A DNA stretch of 64,000 nt, taken from NCBI GenBank assembly GCA_039197065.1, contig JBCCUL010000024.1, positions 1 through 64,000 of the forward strand, given 5' to 3'. Both the position numbers and the translations under genes were made by a program. Source of the DNA: JANQPX01 sp039197065. Its GTDB lineage: Bacteria > Pseudomonadota > Alphaproteobacteria > Geminicoccales > Geminicoccaceae. The notes below the pieces were generated by a model. The model saw nothing but the letters and a program-made list of their open reading frames with translations, was not told the origin of the DNA and ran no database searches. Every line of letters starts with the position of its first letter. Positions within the stretch are counted from its first letter, which is position 1. Of this stretch, positions 16,017 to 25,246 are shown piece after piece.

Positions 16017-16475
16017 TCAGCCCTGTTCGACGATGGGGTCGTGGCGCACCGGAAAGTTCACGGAATTGGCGATGAAGCATTTGCGGTTGGCGTCTTCATG
16101 CAGCGCCAGCGCTTGTTTCGCATCGCCTCGGATGATCGTGGCCTTGGGGCGAAGCAGGACCTCGGTGAAGGCCATCTCGCCCCTGACATGGCCTATCCTG
16201 CCTTCGGCATCGTCGACATAGGCGCTGACGTGAATGCCAGCATCCGTGCACAGATGCAGGTACCAGAGCATGTGGCAGGCCGAAAGCGCGGCAACCAGCA
16301 GATCCTCCGGATTATGCAGCCCGGCGTCGCCTCTGAAGACCGGGGCCGAAGAGCCTAAGAGCGGCGGTTTGCCCTCGATGTCGACCCGGTAGGCCCGGGA
16401 ATAGCTCTCATAGCTGGTGGCGGGCCCCTCGGATGCGCCCGACCAGATGAGTTGCGCCTTGAACTGATGCGCCAT
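16017..16475 (-). CDS. OsmC family peroxiredoxin-like protein
   Basis: An OsmC/Ohr-type thiol peroxidase of 152 residues. Both reactive cysteines are present: Cys67 in ALSACHMLWYL and Cys133 in RKCFIANSV, with NPEDLLVAALSACH typical of the OsmC (not Ohr) branch. The frame is open to 16556, but ATG 16475 (MAHQFKAQLIWSG) matches family starts and has GAGAGGAG just upstream. It converges on rpsU. Confidence 0.9.
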   Translation of the reverse strand: MAHQFKAQLIWSGASEGPATSYESYSRAYRVDIEGKPPLLGSSAPVFRGDAGLHNPEDLLVAALSACHMLWYLHLCTDAGIHVSAYVDDAEGRIGHVRGEMAFTEVLLRPKATIIRGDAKQALALHEDANRKCFIANSVNFPVRHDPIVEQG

Positions 16476-16843
16476 CGGCTCCTCTCGTCCCATGCGAACG
16501 CGTTGAGAGCGGGGATGGTAAGGCTTTGATGCAACTTTAAGGCAAAGTCCCGCCAACCTACCGCTCTCGACGTTCGGTCGCTGATTATCGTCACAAGATT
16601 ATGAGACCGGCGGCCCCCTGTCATCTCCCGAAAAAAGGGTGGGCGCCTTGCCTCGGCCAGCGCCGGACCGCAGGCCTACTGGCCTTTTTCGGGCGGGTGG
16701 TGTGGCCGAAAGTCGCCAGGCTGGTGGACTAACGCCGAAAGCGTTTTCCAGGTGCTTGCATCATCGCAATGATAGATGTACTTTCGCGTTAACATGCCTA
16801 AAAGTTAACCAAAATGTATGAAAAATATCCTTTGGGTTGATAA
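16476..16843. other. Intergenic region with possible control sequences
   Basis: About 370 bp between divergent genes. It contains a GC-rich stretch at 16630-16760 with several short inverted repeats, and near 16785-16813 two copies of GTTAAC within 25 bp. No ORF or known riboswitch was recognised. It probably holds the promoters of the OsmC gene and of the binding-protein/GGDEF-EAL pair. Confidence 0.4.
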
Positions 16844-17743
16844 ATGATCGGTTTAGCAACCAAAGTGCGTGATATGCTGGGGCGTCTACTAATGAGAACG
16901 AGAATACCTGCCTGGAGCCTGGGCTTCCTTTTAATGATCGGCAGTTTTTTCCTGCCGGGCGTCGCGCCTGTGAGCGCCGAGGCCTTGCCGAAACCGGCCT
17001 ATCGTCTCGGGGTCTTTCCCTACCTTCCGGCGCTGACCATCGACCGGCTTTATGGGCCGCTCGCCGAGAAATTTTCCCATCGACTGGACCGGCTCGTCAA
17101 ACTTCGGACCAAGTCGACCTTCGAGAACTTCGCCGATGCGATCGAAGAGCAGAGCTACGACATTCTGTTCGTGCACCCGTTCTTTTTCGTCGAGGCGGTC
17201 GACCATTATGACTATGTCCCGCTCGCCCGTCTGGACCGGCCGCTTCGCGCCGTGCTGGTCGCCGCAGAAGACGGTGACATGACGACTCTCGACGATCTGG
17301 TCGGCGGAACGATCGGTCTGCCGCCGAAACTTGCGGCGGTCAGCAAGCTGATCAAGTCGGCGCTGATGGATGAGGGGCTTCGGCCGGGGCTCGATGTGGG
17401 CATTCGTCATTTCCGCAACAAAGCGTCATGCCTGGAGGCCGTCGACAACGGCGCTGTCGGGGCGTGCGGCGTGCCGGCCTTCGTCCTCGAGGAGGTGGAG
17501 GCTTTTGCTGAACGGGACGCGCGCATCATCTTCGAAGCGCCGCCGGTCAGCCATTTTGCGTTTGCGGTGCACAGCCGCGTTCCCCCGGAGGAGCGCGAGC
17601 AGCTGAAGGATCTCGTCCTTTCGCTGAGCGAGGGCGGTGCCGATGGTTTCTATCCGAACAAACGCTTCGTCCAGATCGGGAACGACGATTATGCAAGCAT
17701 CCGCGCGAAGACGACGCACCTGAAAACCCTGGCGCAGCGGTAG
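16844..17743 (+). CDS. Periplasmic phosphonate/phosphate-type binding protein (PhnD-like)
   Basis: A 299-residue protein with an N-terminal signal sequence ending near VSAEA and a type-2 periplasmic binding fold of the PhnD class: YRLGVFPYLPALTIDRLYGPLA, the ligand-loop region SYDILFVHPFFFVEA, and LDDLVGGTIGLPP. No ABC permease or ATPase is adjacent. Instead the next gene, four bases away, is a membrane GGDEF-EAL protein, so this is more likely a ligand sensor than a transporter component. An alternative start is ATG 16892, with GGGG nine bases upstream, still keeping the signal peptide. Confidence 0.85.
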   Translation: MIGLATKVRDMLGRLLMRTRIPAWSLGFLLMIGSFFLPGVAPVSAEALPKPAYRLGVFPYLPALTIDRLYGPLAEKFSHRLDRLVKLRTKSTFENFADAIEEQSYDILFVHPFFFVEAVDHYDYVPLARLDRPLRAVLVAAEDGDMTTLDDLVGGTIGLPPKLAAVSKLIKSALMDEGLRPGLDVGIRHFRNKASCLEAVDNGAVGACGVPAFVLEEVEAFAERDARIIFEAPPVSHFAFAVHSRVPPEEREQLKDLVLSLSEGGADGFYPNKRFVQIGNDDYASIRAKTTHLKTLAQR

Positions 17744-17747
17744 ATAG

Positions 17748-20132
17748 ATGTCGCTCCGAGCACGCATCGCCGTCACGATTTCCGTGCTTGAGATGGTGCT
17801 GCTTGCGGCCGTCCTCTACATCACGCTGACCCATTCGATGGAGGGTGTGGATCAGCAGATCGACAGCTCGCAGCAGGTGACCATGGACCTGCTCGGCGAT
17901 CTCAGCAAGGCTGCCTTGATCACCGAGGAATTCGATGAGCTTCAGGCGTTTATCGACGGCACCGAGCGGGACCCGAACATCCGGACGGTCATAATCGGCG
18001 ATGTCGAGGAGCGGGTGATCGCCGCGACCGACAACGGTATGGTCGGCGATATCATGCCGGTGCTCGAAGACGAGGGCGACCGTTATTGGCGTCACATCGA
18101 CATCCGTGGCGCCCATACCGATCTCGGCAGTCTGGCGATCGAGTTTTCCCAAGCGCCGCTGCGCGAGGCTTATCAGCGAACCCTGAAGGTCGGGCTGATC
18201 ATCGCCGTAGTCGGCACCATCATGATCGCGCTTGCCGGCTGGCTGATGGGCCATGTGCTGACGCGGCGTCTCTGGAGCCTTGCGGTCGCCGCCGACAAGG
18301 TGGCCTGCGGCGAGAGCGACATCCGCGTGTTTCTGCCGGGCTGCGACGAGGTCGCGCGCGTCGGGCGTGCGTTCAACAGCATGGTCGACCGCCTGGCCGA
18401 GAATCTGAACATGCTGCAGGCCTCGCGCGACCGGCTGATCAAGCCGACCGAGGCGATTTCCGAGGGGTTCGCGCTTTGGGACGCCGACGATCGGCTGATC
18501 CTCTGCAATCGGCAGTTCCGGGAGATTTTCGAGGCCATCGAGCCGGCGATCGAAATCGGCATGACCCATGACCGGTTCAAGGCGCTGGTCGATGAGCAGA
18601 TGGTGATCGGCAAGGAGGAGCGTGACCACCGGGCAGGCGCTGGGGCCGACCACGAAGACGGCGGACAGCCGGAAATTCTGCGCGCGCGCGAGATCGAACT
18701 GGTCACGGGGCGCTGGATCTCTCTTTGCGAGTTTCGGGCACCTGATGGCGAGCTGATCGGCATCTACACCGACATCAGCGCCCGCAAGGCGACCGAGGAG
18801 ACCATCCGTTATCAGGCGACCCATGACGCGCTCACCGGCCTTCCGAACCGGGCGCTTTTCGGTCAGCAGCTGGATGAGGCCCTGGTGGCGGCAGAAAGCC
18901 AAGGCGAGCGCCTGGCCGTCGCCTTTCTCGATCTTGACCGCTTCAAGCTGGTGAATGACGGTCTCGGCCATAATGTGGGGGACGATCTCCTGATCGCCGT
19001 CGCCGGTCGCCTCACCGAGGCGCTCGACGAGCATGACGTGGTGGCGCGCATGGGCGGCGATGAGTTCATCCTGATCATACGCGGGATCGGCGACGTTGAG
19101 GACGTCCGGCCGCGGATCAAGCGCATTCTCGATGCGGTGCGGCCGTCTTTTCAGATCGGCGGGCAGGAGCTGCACATCACGGCCAGCATAGGCGTCAGCC
19201 TGTTCCCGGACGACGGACGTGGCGCGGACCAGCTCTTGAAGTCCGCGGATGTGGCGCTCTATCGGGCGAAGTCGGCGGGGCGGGATCGCTGGCAGTTGGT
19301 CAACGCCGCCATGGACGATGCCGCTTTCGAGCGGATCGTGCTCGAGGCGGAACTCAGGCGCGCGATCGATCAGGCGCAGTTCGAACTGGATTATCAGCCG
19401 CAGATCAATCTGCGCACGGGCCAGGTGGTCGGCGTCGAGGCCCTGGTGCGCTGGCGGCATCCCGAATGGGGGCTGGTGCCGCCCGAGCAGTTCATTTCGC
19501 TCGCCGAGGAGACCGGCCTGATCTACGACCTCGGGCTCTGGATCATCGAGACGGCTTGCCGTCAGCATGCCGATTGGCGAGACGCGGGGCTCGAAGATCT
19601 TCGTCTCGCCGTCAACATCTCGCCGCAGCAGCTGAGACGCAGCGGGTTCGAACATGACGTGCGCGCCATTCTCGACGAGACCGGCATGGCGCTCGACCAG
19701 CTCGAGTTCGAGCTCACCGAGACGACGCTGATGCAGGAAGGCGAGACCACCAAGCTGCTGCAGCGCCTTGCGGCGCTTGGCATCAGCATGGCGCTCGACG
19801 ATTTCGGGACCGGCTATTCGTCGCTGAGCTATCTGAAGCGTTTCCCGATCGACCGCATCAAGATCGACCGGTCTTTCGTCTGCGACATCAGCGGCAGCCA
19901 GAGCGACGGCGCGCTGGCGAGGGCGGTGATCATGCTTGCGCATGGCCTGAATGTCGGCGTGATCGCCGAGGGGGTGGAAACCGCAGCCCAGCTCAGCCTG
20001 CTTCGTCATTTCGGCTGCGACGAGGCCCAGGGCTTTTTGCTGGGCGAGCCGGTCGCCGGCGATCAGCTGCCCGGCATGATCGCCGAGCGCCATCAGCCGC
20101 CGGTGGCCAAGCTGGCGCTCGCGGCGGTCTGA
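17748..20132 (+). CDS. Membrane GGDEF-EAL c-di-GMP signalling protein
   Basis: A 794-residue receptor. An N-terminal membrane helix (about residues 8-30), a periplasmic part to about 145, a second helix (about 147-168), a HAMP-like segment, a PAS-like domain (about 235-345), GGDEF (motif at 436-440) and EAL (EALVRW at 564, plus DDFGTGYSSL and EGVET). Both catalytic motifs look intact, so it could make or degrade c-di-GMP. The inhibitory RxxD site before GGDEF reads DEHD, so product inhibition there is doubtful. It is four bases after a PhnD-like periplasmic protein, its probable input partner. Confidence 0.92.
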   Translation: MSLRARIAVTISVLEMVLLAAVLYITLTHSMEGVDQQIDSSQQVTMDLLGDLSKAALITEEFDELQAFIDGTERDPNIRTVIIGDVEERVIAATDNGMVGDIMPVLEDEGDRYWRHIDIRGAHTDLGSLAIEFSQAPLREAYQRTLKVGLIIAVVGTIMIALAGWLMGHVLTRRLWSLAVAADKVACGESDIRVFLPGCDEVARVGRAFNSMVDRLAENLNMLQASRDRLIKPTEAISEGFALWDADDRLILCNRQFREIFEAIEPAIEIGMTHDRFKALVDEQMVIGKEERDHRAGAGADHEDGGQPEILRAREIELVTGRWISLCEFRAPDGELIGIYTDISARKATEETIRYQATHDALTGLPNRALFGQQLDEALVAAESQGERLAVAFLDLDRFKLVNDGLGHNVGDDLLIAVAGRLTEALDEHDVVARMGGDEFILIIRGIGDVEDVRPRIKRILDAVRPSFQIGGQELHITASIGVSLFPDDGRGADQLLKSADVALYRAKSAGRDRWQLVNAAMDDAAFERIVLEAELRRAIDQAQFELDYQPQINLRTGQVVGVEALVRWRHPEWGLVPPEQFISLAEETGLIYDLGLWIIETACRQHADWRDAGLEDLRLAVNISPQQLRRSGFEHDVRAILDETGMALDQLEFELTETTLMQEGETTKLLQRLAALGISMALDDFGTGYSSLSYLKRFPIDRIKIDRSFVCDISGSQSDGALARAVIMLAHGLNVGVIAEGVETAAQLSLLRHFGCDEAQGFLLGEPVAGDQLPGMIAERHQPPVAKLALAAV

Positions 20133-20220
20133 AGCGCCTGCCCGCATTTTTTTGACGAAATGATTGTGTTCTCGGAAGGTCCTATGTCTTCATGGCGATC
20201 CTATTCGAGAGGAACGCTTG

Positions 20221-20868
20221 ATGACTTCCGTTCACGACGTCGAAACCATGTTTCCCGACATGCCCTACATGACGCTGCAAAAGGCGTTGAAGCTGGATGG
20301 CTTCATCAAGGAGCATCACCTCACCCGCTGCCTCGAACTGGGGTTCCTGCATGGCAAGAGCAGCGCGTTCATCGCCGCCACGCTCAGCGAAATCGGTGAG
20401 GGGCATCTGCTCACGATCGATCGGCAAAACGCGCTTGAACACGATCCGAACATCCATCAGGTGCTCGAAGCTCTCGATCTCGCGTCATGGGTCACTGTGA
20501 GCTATGAGCAGCGCTCCTATAACTGGAAGCTGATGCGCCTTTTGGAGGACGAGAACAGGCCGGTCTTCGATTTCTGCTATCTCGACGCAGCCCACACCTG
20601 GGACGATACCGGCCTGGCGTTCTTCCTGGTCGACAAGCTCCTGGCGCCCAATGGCTGGATGCTGTTCGACGATCTCGACTTTCGCTACCAAAAGCTGGTC
20701 AAGCCGGATCAGGAAACGCCGGACTATCTCGTCCGCATGGGCCGCGAGCAACGGGAGACCAGGCAGGTGCGCAAGGTCTGGGAACTGCTGGTCAAGGAGC
20801 ATCCGGGCTATGGCGACTTCGCCGAAGACGGCACCTGGGCCTTTGCCCGAAAGCTGCCGGCTTCCTGA
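20221..20868 (+). CDS. Class I SAM-dependent methyltransferase
   Basis: A 215-residue methyltransferase-24-like protein. The AdoMet site is seen as CLELGFLHGKSSAFIA (motif I) and GHLLTIDR (acidic end of strand 2); the FDFCYLDAAHTWDDTG stretch is typical of the sugar/cephalosporin-hydroxylase-type methyltransferases. Substrate unknown. The frame is open from a TTG at 20164, but ATG 20221 with AGAGGA upstream is much better. Its stop abuts the stop of the convergent sulfite-oxidase-like gene. Confidence 0.85.
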   Translation: MTSVHDVETMFPDMPYMTLQKALKLDGFIKEHHLTRCLELGFLHGKSSAFIAATLSEIGEGHLLTIDRQNALEHDPNIHQVLEALDLASWVTVSYEQRSYNWKLMRLLEDENRPVFDFCYLDAAHTWDDTGLAFFLVDKLLAPNGWMLFDDLDFRYQKLVKPDQETPDYLVRMGREQRETRQVRKVWELLVKEHPGYGDFAEDGTWAFARKLPAS

Positions 20869-21981
20869 TCAGCGGACGATCACGTCAACCTTCTGCACCG
20901 CGTTGTTGCCCATGCCATGGATGTTCCAGATGGGCTCCTCGGGCTGGGTGTTGCCGGCATCGTCGGTGGCGCGGACGGCGAGGGTGGTTTCGCCGGGTAC
21001 GGCCTCCCAATCGAAGCTCCAGCCCTGCCAGCAGCAGGCGGCGCCTGCTGGCTCGACTTGGGCCGGTGCCCAGCTGCTGCCGCCATCGGTGCTGACCTCG
21101 ACGGTGACGATGGCTCTCGGACCGGCCCAGGCGCGGCCGACCAGGCGGTGCCTCCCCGCTTCGACCATGCGCTTTCTGAAGTAGAAGTCGGGAATGCCGG
21201 GCGGCGCCATCAACGATCGCACCCGTTGGTGCGTGACCGGCTCGCCGGCGATCTCGACGGTGTCGCGGTAGCGGTAGGTGCCGTCCATGTAGTGGCCGGT
21301 GAAACGTTCGTTCACGGCGTCGATGCGGCGGAGCCATTTCACGCTGGTCATGCCGTACCAGCCGGGCACGATCAGGCGAAGCGGGTAGCCGTGCTGCGGC
21401 TCAAGCGGCTGGCCGTTCATGGCGTAGACGAGCAAGGGCTCGTCCCGTTTGATTTCTTCCGGGTTCAGCGAACGCTGATAGCGTTGGACCTCGCCGGCCT
21501 CCATGCCGGAATCCTCGCCGGTGAAGATGAGGTCAGCGACCTCGGGCCTGATTCCGGCTTCTTCCAAAATCGGGGCGAGCGGCGTGCCGGTCCATTCCGC
21601 CGTGCCGATGGCGCCGTTGAGCCAGGGCTGGCTGACGGGGCGCGGCTCCATGCGTGCACGGCCATTGCCGGCGCATTCCATGGTGACGGGACGGGTGACC
21701 GCGGGCATCGCCTTGATTGTCTCGAGATCGAGGGTGATGGGCCGATCCACGAGACCGCCGATGTCGAGCTTCCACTCGGCGGCGTCGACCACGGGGATGT
21801 CGAAATGGATCAGGAGGTAATGGAGGCCAGTCGGCGTGCGCGCATAGCGAAGGGCCTCCAGCGGCATGCCGCGATTACGGAAAGCGAGGCTCAACTCCTC
21901 ATGATAATAGCGCCCGCTGTCATCGGGCGCCGGATCGCCGGTGACCGGCGGAAATTCGGGCAACGGGTCGAGGCTCGACAT
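20869..21981 (-). CDS. Molybdopterin sulfite-oxidase-family enzyme
   Basis: A 370-residue sulfite oxidase-type molybdoenzyme. Present are the cofactor-ligating Cys103 in MECAGNGR, the block HGYPLRLIVPGWYGMTSVKWL, and the C-terminal dimerisation domain (TVEVSTDGGSSW). No Tat or Sec signal is visible at the chosen start, so it may be cytoplasmic, or exported with a partner. The frame extends to 22113, overlapping the upstream gene; ATG 21981 has GGAG nine bases before it. No cytochrome partner is adjacent. Confidence 0.88.
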   Translation of the reverse strand: MSSLDPLPEFPPVTGDPAPDDSGRYYHEELSLAFRNRGMPLEALRYARTPTGLHYLLIHFDIPVVDAAEWKLDIGGLVDRPITLDLETIKAMPAVTRPVTMECAGNGRARMEPRPVSQPWLNGAIGTAEWTGTPLAPILEEAGIRPEVADLIFTGEDSGMEAGEVQRYQRSLNPEEIKRDEPLLVYAMNGQPLEPQHGYPLRLIVPGWYGMTSVKWLRRIDAVNERFTGHYMDGTYRYRDTVEIAGEPVTHQRVRSLMAPPGIPDFYFRKRMVEAGRHRLVGRAWAGPRAIVTVEVSTDGGSSWAPAQVEPAGAACCWQGWSFDWEAVPGETTLAVRATDDAGNTQPEEPIWNIHGMGNNAVQKVDVIVR

Positions 21982-22016
21982 GCTTGGTTTCTCCGTTCGT
22001 GCCAGGCCCAGGCGAG

Positions 22017-23207
22017 TCAGCCGGCGCCGGTGGCGCCTGCCAGGAGCCTGCGGGTGGCGAGGTTTTTCATGAGCGCTGTTGTGCCGAAGGTCCAGGGCGG
22101 GGCCTGGTCGCAATAGGTGATGCGGTTGGTGAGCGTGCCGAGCTCGGGGCAGGCGATGGTGACCAGGTCGCCCGGCTTGTGGGTGAAGCCTTCGCCCGGC
22201 CGGTCCCGGTCCTCGATCGGCGCGAACATGGTGCCGGTGAACAGCACGAAGCCGTCGGGATATTGGTGATGCTTGGAGAGCGTCTGGCCGGCGAGGTCCT
22301 CGACGTCCCGGCTGATCTCGCTCAAGGAGCTTTCGCCGTCCAGGACGAAGCCGTCCTCCTCGCCTTCGACGCGGAGCCTGATCGTCGTCTTCCTCAGCTG
22401 ATCGAGGGTAAGGGTTTCGTCGAGGAGACGGATGAACGGGCCGAGCGACGTGGAGGCGTTGTTGTCCTTGGATTTGCCAAGCAGCAGGGCGCTTCGCCCT
22501 TCGAAATCCCTGAGATTGACGTCATTGCCGAGTGTCGCGCCCTTGATCCTGCCCTGGCTGTCGACGGCGATCACCAGTTCCGGCTCCGGATTGTTCCAGG
22601 TGCTGTCCCGGCGAATGCCGATTAGCGCGCCGGTGCCGACCGCCGACATCGGCGGCGCCTTGGTGAAGACCTCGGCATCGGGGCCAATCCCCACCTCTAA
22701 GTATTGGGACCAGGCCCCTTGCTCGATGAGGTGGGCTTTGAGGCGCATGGCCGCTTCCGAGCCGGGAACGATCTGCGAGAGATCGGAGCCGATCACTTCG
22801 TTGATGGTCTGGCGAATAGCGTCCGCCTTGGCGGCATCGCCGCGCGCCTGTTCCTCGATCACCCGCTCCAGCATGCTGCGTGCGAAGGTGACGCCGGCGG
22901 CCTTGATCGCCTGCAGGTCGACCGGCGCCAGGAAGTGAGGCTTTGCCGGATCACGCCTGTCATGGGCGCTGTTGGTGAGGACTTCGGCGAAATCACCAAG
23001 CTTTTTCCCCTCGCTCTGGGCGAGCCCAGCAGGGTCGTCCGCCTCCAGAAGGTCGGTCATGGTCGGGGTGAGGGGTGAGAGATCGAAGACGCCGTCTTCG
23101 CGGATGGCGACCACGGAAGGACCGGCCGCCGTTTCGGCGCGGCCGACCAGCGTGCCTTTGAGCCCGTCTGCGGGCAAAGACGTATCCGGTGTCAGCCTTT
23201 CGTCCAT
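22017..23207 (-). CDS. Fumarylacetoacetate hydrolase family protein
   Basis: A 396-residue member of the FAH superfamily, which cleaves or dehydrates 2-keto/diketo acids with a divalent metal. The metal region is seen in EVGIGPDAEVFTKAPPM, NNPEPELVIAVDSQG, GATLGNDVNLRDFEG and FTGTMFAP. It is longer than simple FAH hydrolases and resembles sugar-acid dehydratase-like branches, but the substrate cannot be fixed. ATG 23207 is preferred over the upstream open frame to 23321, with GGGGAG about eleven bases upstream. It shares its strand with the sulfite-oxidase-like gene, 35 bp away. Confidence 0.85.
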   Translation of the reverse strand: MDERLTPDTSLPADGLKGTLVGRAETAAGPSVVAIREDGVFDLSPLTPTMTDLLEADDPAGLAQSEGKKLGDFAEVLTNSAHDRRDPAKPHFLAPVDLQAIKAAGVTFARSMLERVIEEQARGDAAKADAIRQTINEVIGSDLSQIVPGSEAAMRLKAHLIEQGAWSQYLEVGIGPDAEVFTKAPPMSAVGTGALIGIRRDSTWNNPEPELVIAVDSQGRIKGATLGNDVNLRDFEGRSALLLGKSKDNNASTSLGPFIRLLDETLTLDQLRKTTIRLRVEGEEDGFVLDGESSLSEISRDVEDLAGQTLSKHHQYPDGFVLFTGTMFAPIEDRDRPGEGFTHKPGDLVTIACPELGTLTNRITYCDQAPPWTFGTTALMKNLATRRLLAGATGAG

Positions 23208-23405
23208 GGTCTTTTTTCTCCCCTTCGCCTGACCTGTCCCTTCTACCCATGCCACAGCGTCATTTCTCGTGCCAGCCCGAAGGGTTGGGCGGCGGCGGGG
23301 CGGCATTGACGCTGGCGGCAAAGAACATGACGCCTTTTTGCCAAGAGGGTCGGCCGGATTCGATCAGCATAGGGCCATGAGAGGAAAACCTTTCGAGAAG
23401 GCGCC

Positions 23406-24674
23406 ATGATGACGACGACCACCGCGACGGATGCCGATCACAAGGATTTGACCGATCTCGACAGGGCGCGCCTGCCGATCGGCGAGGCGGGCGGGCTGCC
23501 GAACCGCTGCTATACCGACCCCGCCTACCTTGCGCTGGAGCGTCAGCGGTTGTTCGACCAGGGCTGGGCCTGCATCGGTTTCGCGAAGGACATTCCGGAG
23601 CCGGGAGACGCCGTGCCGGTCGACCATCTCGGCACGCCTTTGCTGGCGCTGCACGACAAGGACGGTGGGGTTTCCGTCTTTCACAATGTCTGCAGTCACC
23701 GCGGCATGGTGCTGGTCGAGGCGCCGACGCGCGTTCGCTCCGTCATTCGCTGCCCCTATCACTCCTGGTGCTACGGCATGGACGGTGCGCTCAAGGCCAC
23801 GCCCCATGTCGGCGGCCCCGGACATAACGCGCATAGCTGTGTCGATCGAAGCCGGCTCGGCCTTCGTCCGGTGCGCACGGCCGTATGGTTCGACCTGATT
23901 TTCGTTAATCTCTCAGGCGATGCGCCTGATTTCGAGGACTTCATCCGGCCGCTTGCCGAACGCTGGGCCGTCTTCGATCAGAATGAACTCAAGCATGCCG
24001 GCGCCGACGGCTCGTTCAAGCTGGAGGTCGGCTGCAACTGGAAGCTGGCGGTCGAGAATTACTGCGAGAGCTATCATCTGCCCTGGGTGCATCCGGGCCT
24101 GAACAGCTATTCGAAGCTCGAAGATCACGACAACATCGTCGAGCCAGGCCTGCATTCCGGCCAGGGCACGCGGGTCTACAATCCGAGCCTCTCCAACGAC
24201 GGCCGGCGGTTTCCGGACTTTCGGAGCCTGGCCGAGAGCCCGAAGACCGCCCTCGATGTCTGGCAGACGCGCGCTGAATATGTTGCGCTTTATCCGAACG
24301 TGCTGCTCGGCATTCATCGGGATCATTTCTTTGCGATCAGGCTCGAGCCGCACGGCCCCGATCGCACCACCGAGCATGTGGAGATCTACTTCGCCGGCGA
24401 GCGGGCGCTCGGCGACGATTTCGCCGATCATCGCGCCAATCTGAAGGACATGTGGCAGGAGGTCTTCAAGGAGGACGTCTTCGTGGTCGAAGGCATGCAG
24501 CGGGGCCGCGCGTCGCCGGCCTTCAACGGCGGCGTGTTCTCGCCGGTGATGGACGAGGCGACCCATGCCTTCCATGGCTGGGTCGCGGGCCGCCTCTTGG
24601 GCGATGAGGAAACGACCGACGATCGCCGACCCGATCCGGCACGCGGCAGGACGCCCCTGCCCGAGGCGGTCTGA
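23406..24674 (+). CDS. Rieske non-heme iron oxygenase, alpha subunit
   Basis: An aromatic-ring-hydroxylating-type oxygenase of 422 residues. The Rieske [2Fe-2S] ligands are Cys96, His98, Cys116 and His119 (CSHRG ... RCPYHSW). The catalytic iron site follows in NYCESYHLPWVH. Members with this layout act on quaternary ammonium compounds as well as aromatics, so the substrate is open. No reductase or beta subunit is nearby. Its stop overlaps the start of a small 86-residue gene by one base (TGATG), suggesting a coupled partner. Confidence 0.9.
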   Translation: MMTTTTATDADHKDLTDLDRARLPIGEAGGLPNRCYTDPAYLALERQRLFDQGWACIGFAKDIPEPGDAVPVDHLGTPLLALHDKDGGVSVFHNVCSHRGMVLVEAPTRVRSVIRCPYHSWCYGMDGALKATPHVGGPGHNAHSCVDRSRLGLRPVRTAVWFDLIFVNLSGDAPDFEDFIRPLAERWAVFDQNELKHAGADGSFKLEVGCNWKLAVENYCESYHLPWVHPGLNSYSKLEDHDNIVEPGLHSGQGTRVYNPSLSNDGRRFPDFRSLAESPKTALDVWQTRAEYVALYPNVLLGIHRDHFFAIRLEPHGPDRTTEHVEIYFAGERALGDDFADHRANLKDMWQEVFKEDVFVVEGMQRGRASPAFNGGVFSPVMDEATHAFHGWVAGRLLGDEETTDDRRPDPARGRTPLPEAV

Positions 24675-24934
24675 TGCCTGATCTGATGATCGCGAGCGAG
24701 CGGCAGGTCTATGACGACCTCAACACCACCATCGAGCAGGCACATGACGAGGGGCAGCTGGAAAAGCTGGCGGTAAGCTATGCGCGCGGCGGCGCCCTTT
24801 ACGAACGTCAGGGTGAGACCGACGCTGCCTGTTTCTTCTGGACGCAGGCCTACATCTTCGCCCTCGATGTCGGCGCCGCGCCGCTTGCCGATGCGATGCA
24901 CGACAAGCTCAGGGCCTTCGGCCGCATGGGCTGA
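24674..24934 (+). CDS. Small helical protein coupled to Rieske oxygenase
   Basis: An 86-residue soluble protein, largely helical, resembling a short TPR-like unit (DEGQLEKLAVSYARGGALYE then DAACFFWTQAYIFALD). It starts within the oxygenase stop codon, so the two are likely translated together. It is too small and of the wrong fold to be a dioxygenase beta subunit or ferredoxin, and has no cysteine cluster. A stabilising or assembly role is a guess from the coupling. Family not recognised with certainty. Confidence 0.7.
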   Translation: MPDLMIASERQVYDDLNTTIEQAHDEGQLEKLAVSYARGGALYERQGETDAACFFWTQAYIFALDVGAAPLADAMHDKLRAFGRMG

Positions 24935-25246
24935 TTTTTGACGCGTGGGTCTGCGCCTATCCCGAAGCTACCATCAAGGCGGAAGATGGTGCCTGCTCCA
25001 GTGCGGCCAACCGGTGATCAGCCCGGATTTGGTTGCATCGACCTCCCGGTCATGGCACCCTTCCGCCGGTTTTGAACGGTGGACAGGTCGATCGCTCGCC
25101 TGGCGGTCGGTTCATCGAAAACAGGACCACGCTCACGGGTAAAAGCTCGGAGCTGAACCAACCAAAACAGCAAGAGGGAGCGGGCTTGTCCTCCCAGATC
25201 TTCAGACCCGTCGAAGGCTTGAATCTGGTGGTGCCTCGCTTGATCG
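24935..25246. other. Intergenic region without recognised gene
   Basis: About 310 bp between the Rieske operon and the Sel1 lipoprotein. Several short frames are open on both strands, but none has a ribosome site or family match. No hairpin-plus-T-run was seen. It may contain the promoter of the Sel1 gene or degenerate coding sequence. Confidence 0.3.

Noticed and set aside
16690..16740. GGTGGTGTGGCC near the PhnD-like gene
   Set aside because: It does not continue with the conserved TCATT or GACGGTATGCCGCC parts and is not at a stop codon.
17547..20147. Very long open frame (866 residues) on the minus strand over the GGDEF-EAL gene
   Set aside because: It is the antisense shadow of a real GC-rich gene; composition is Arg/His/Gln/Asp-rich with no motifs, and the plus frame has full domains.
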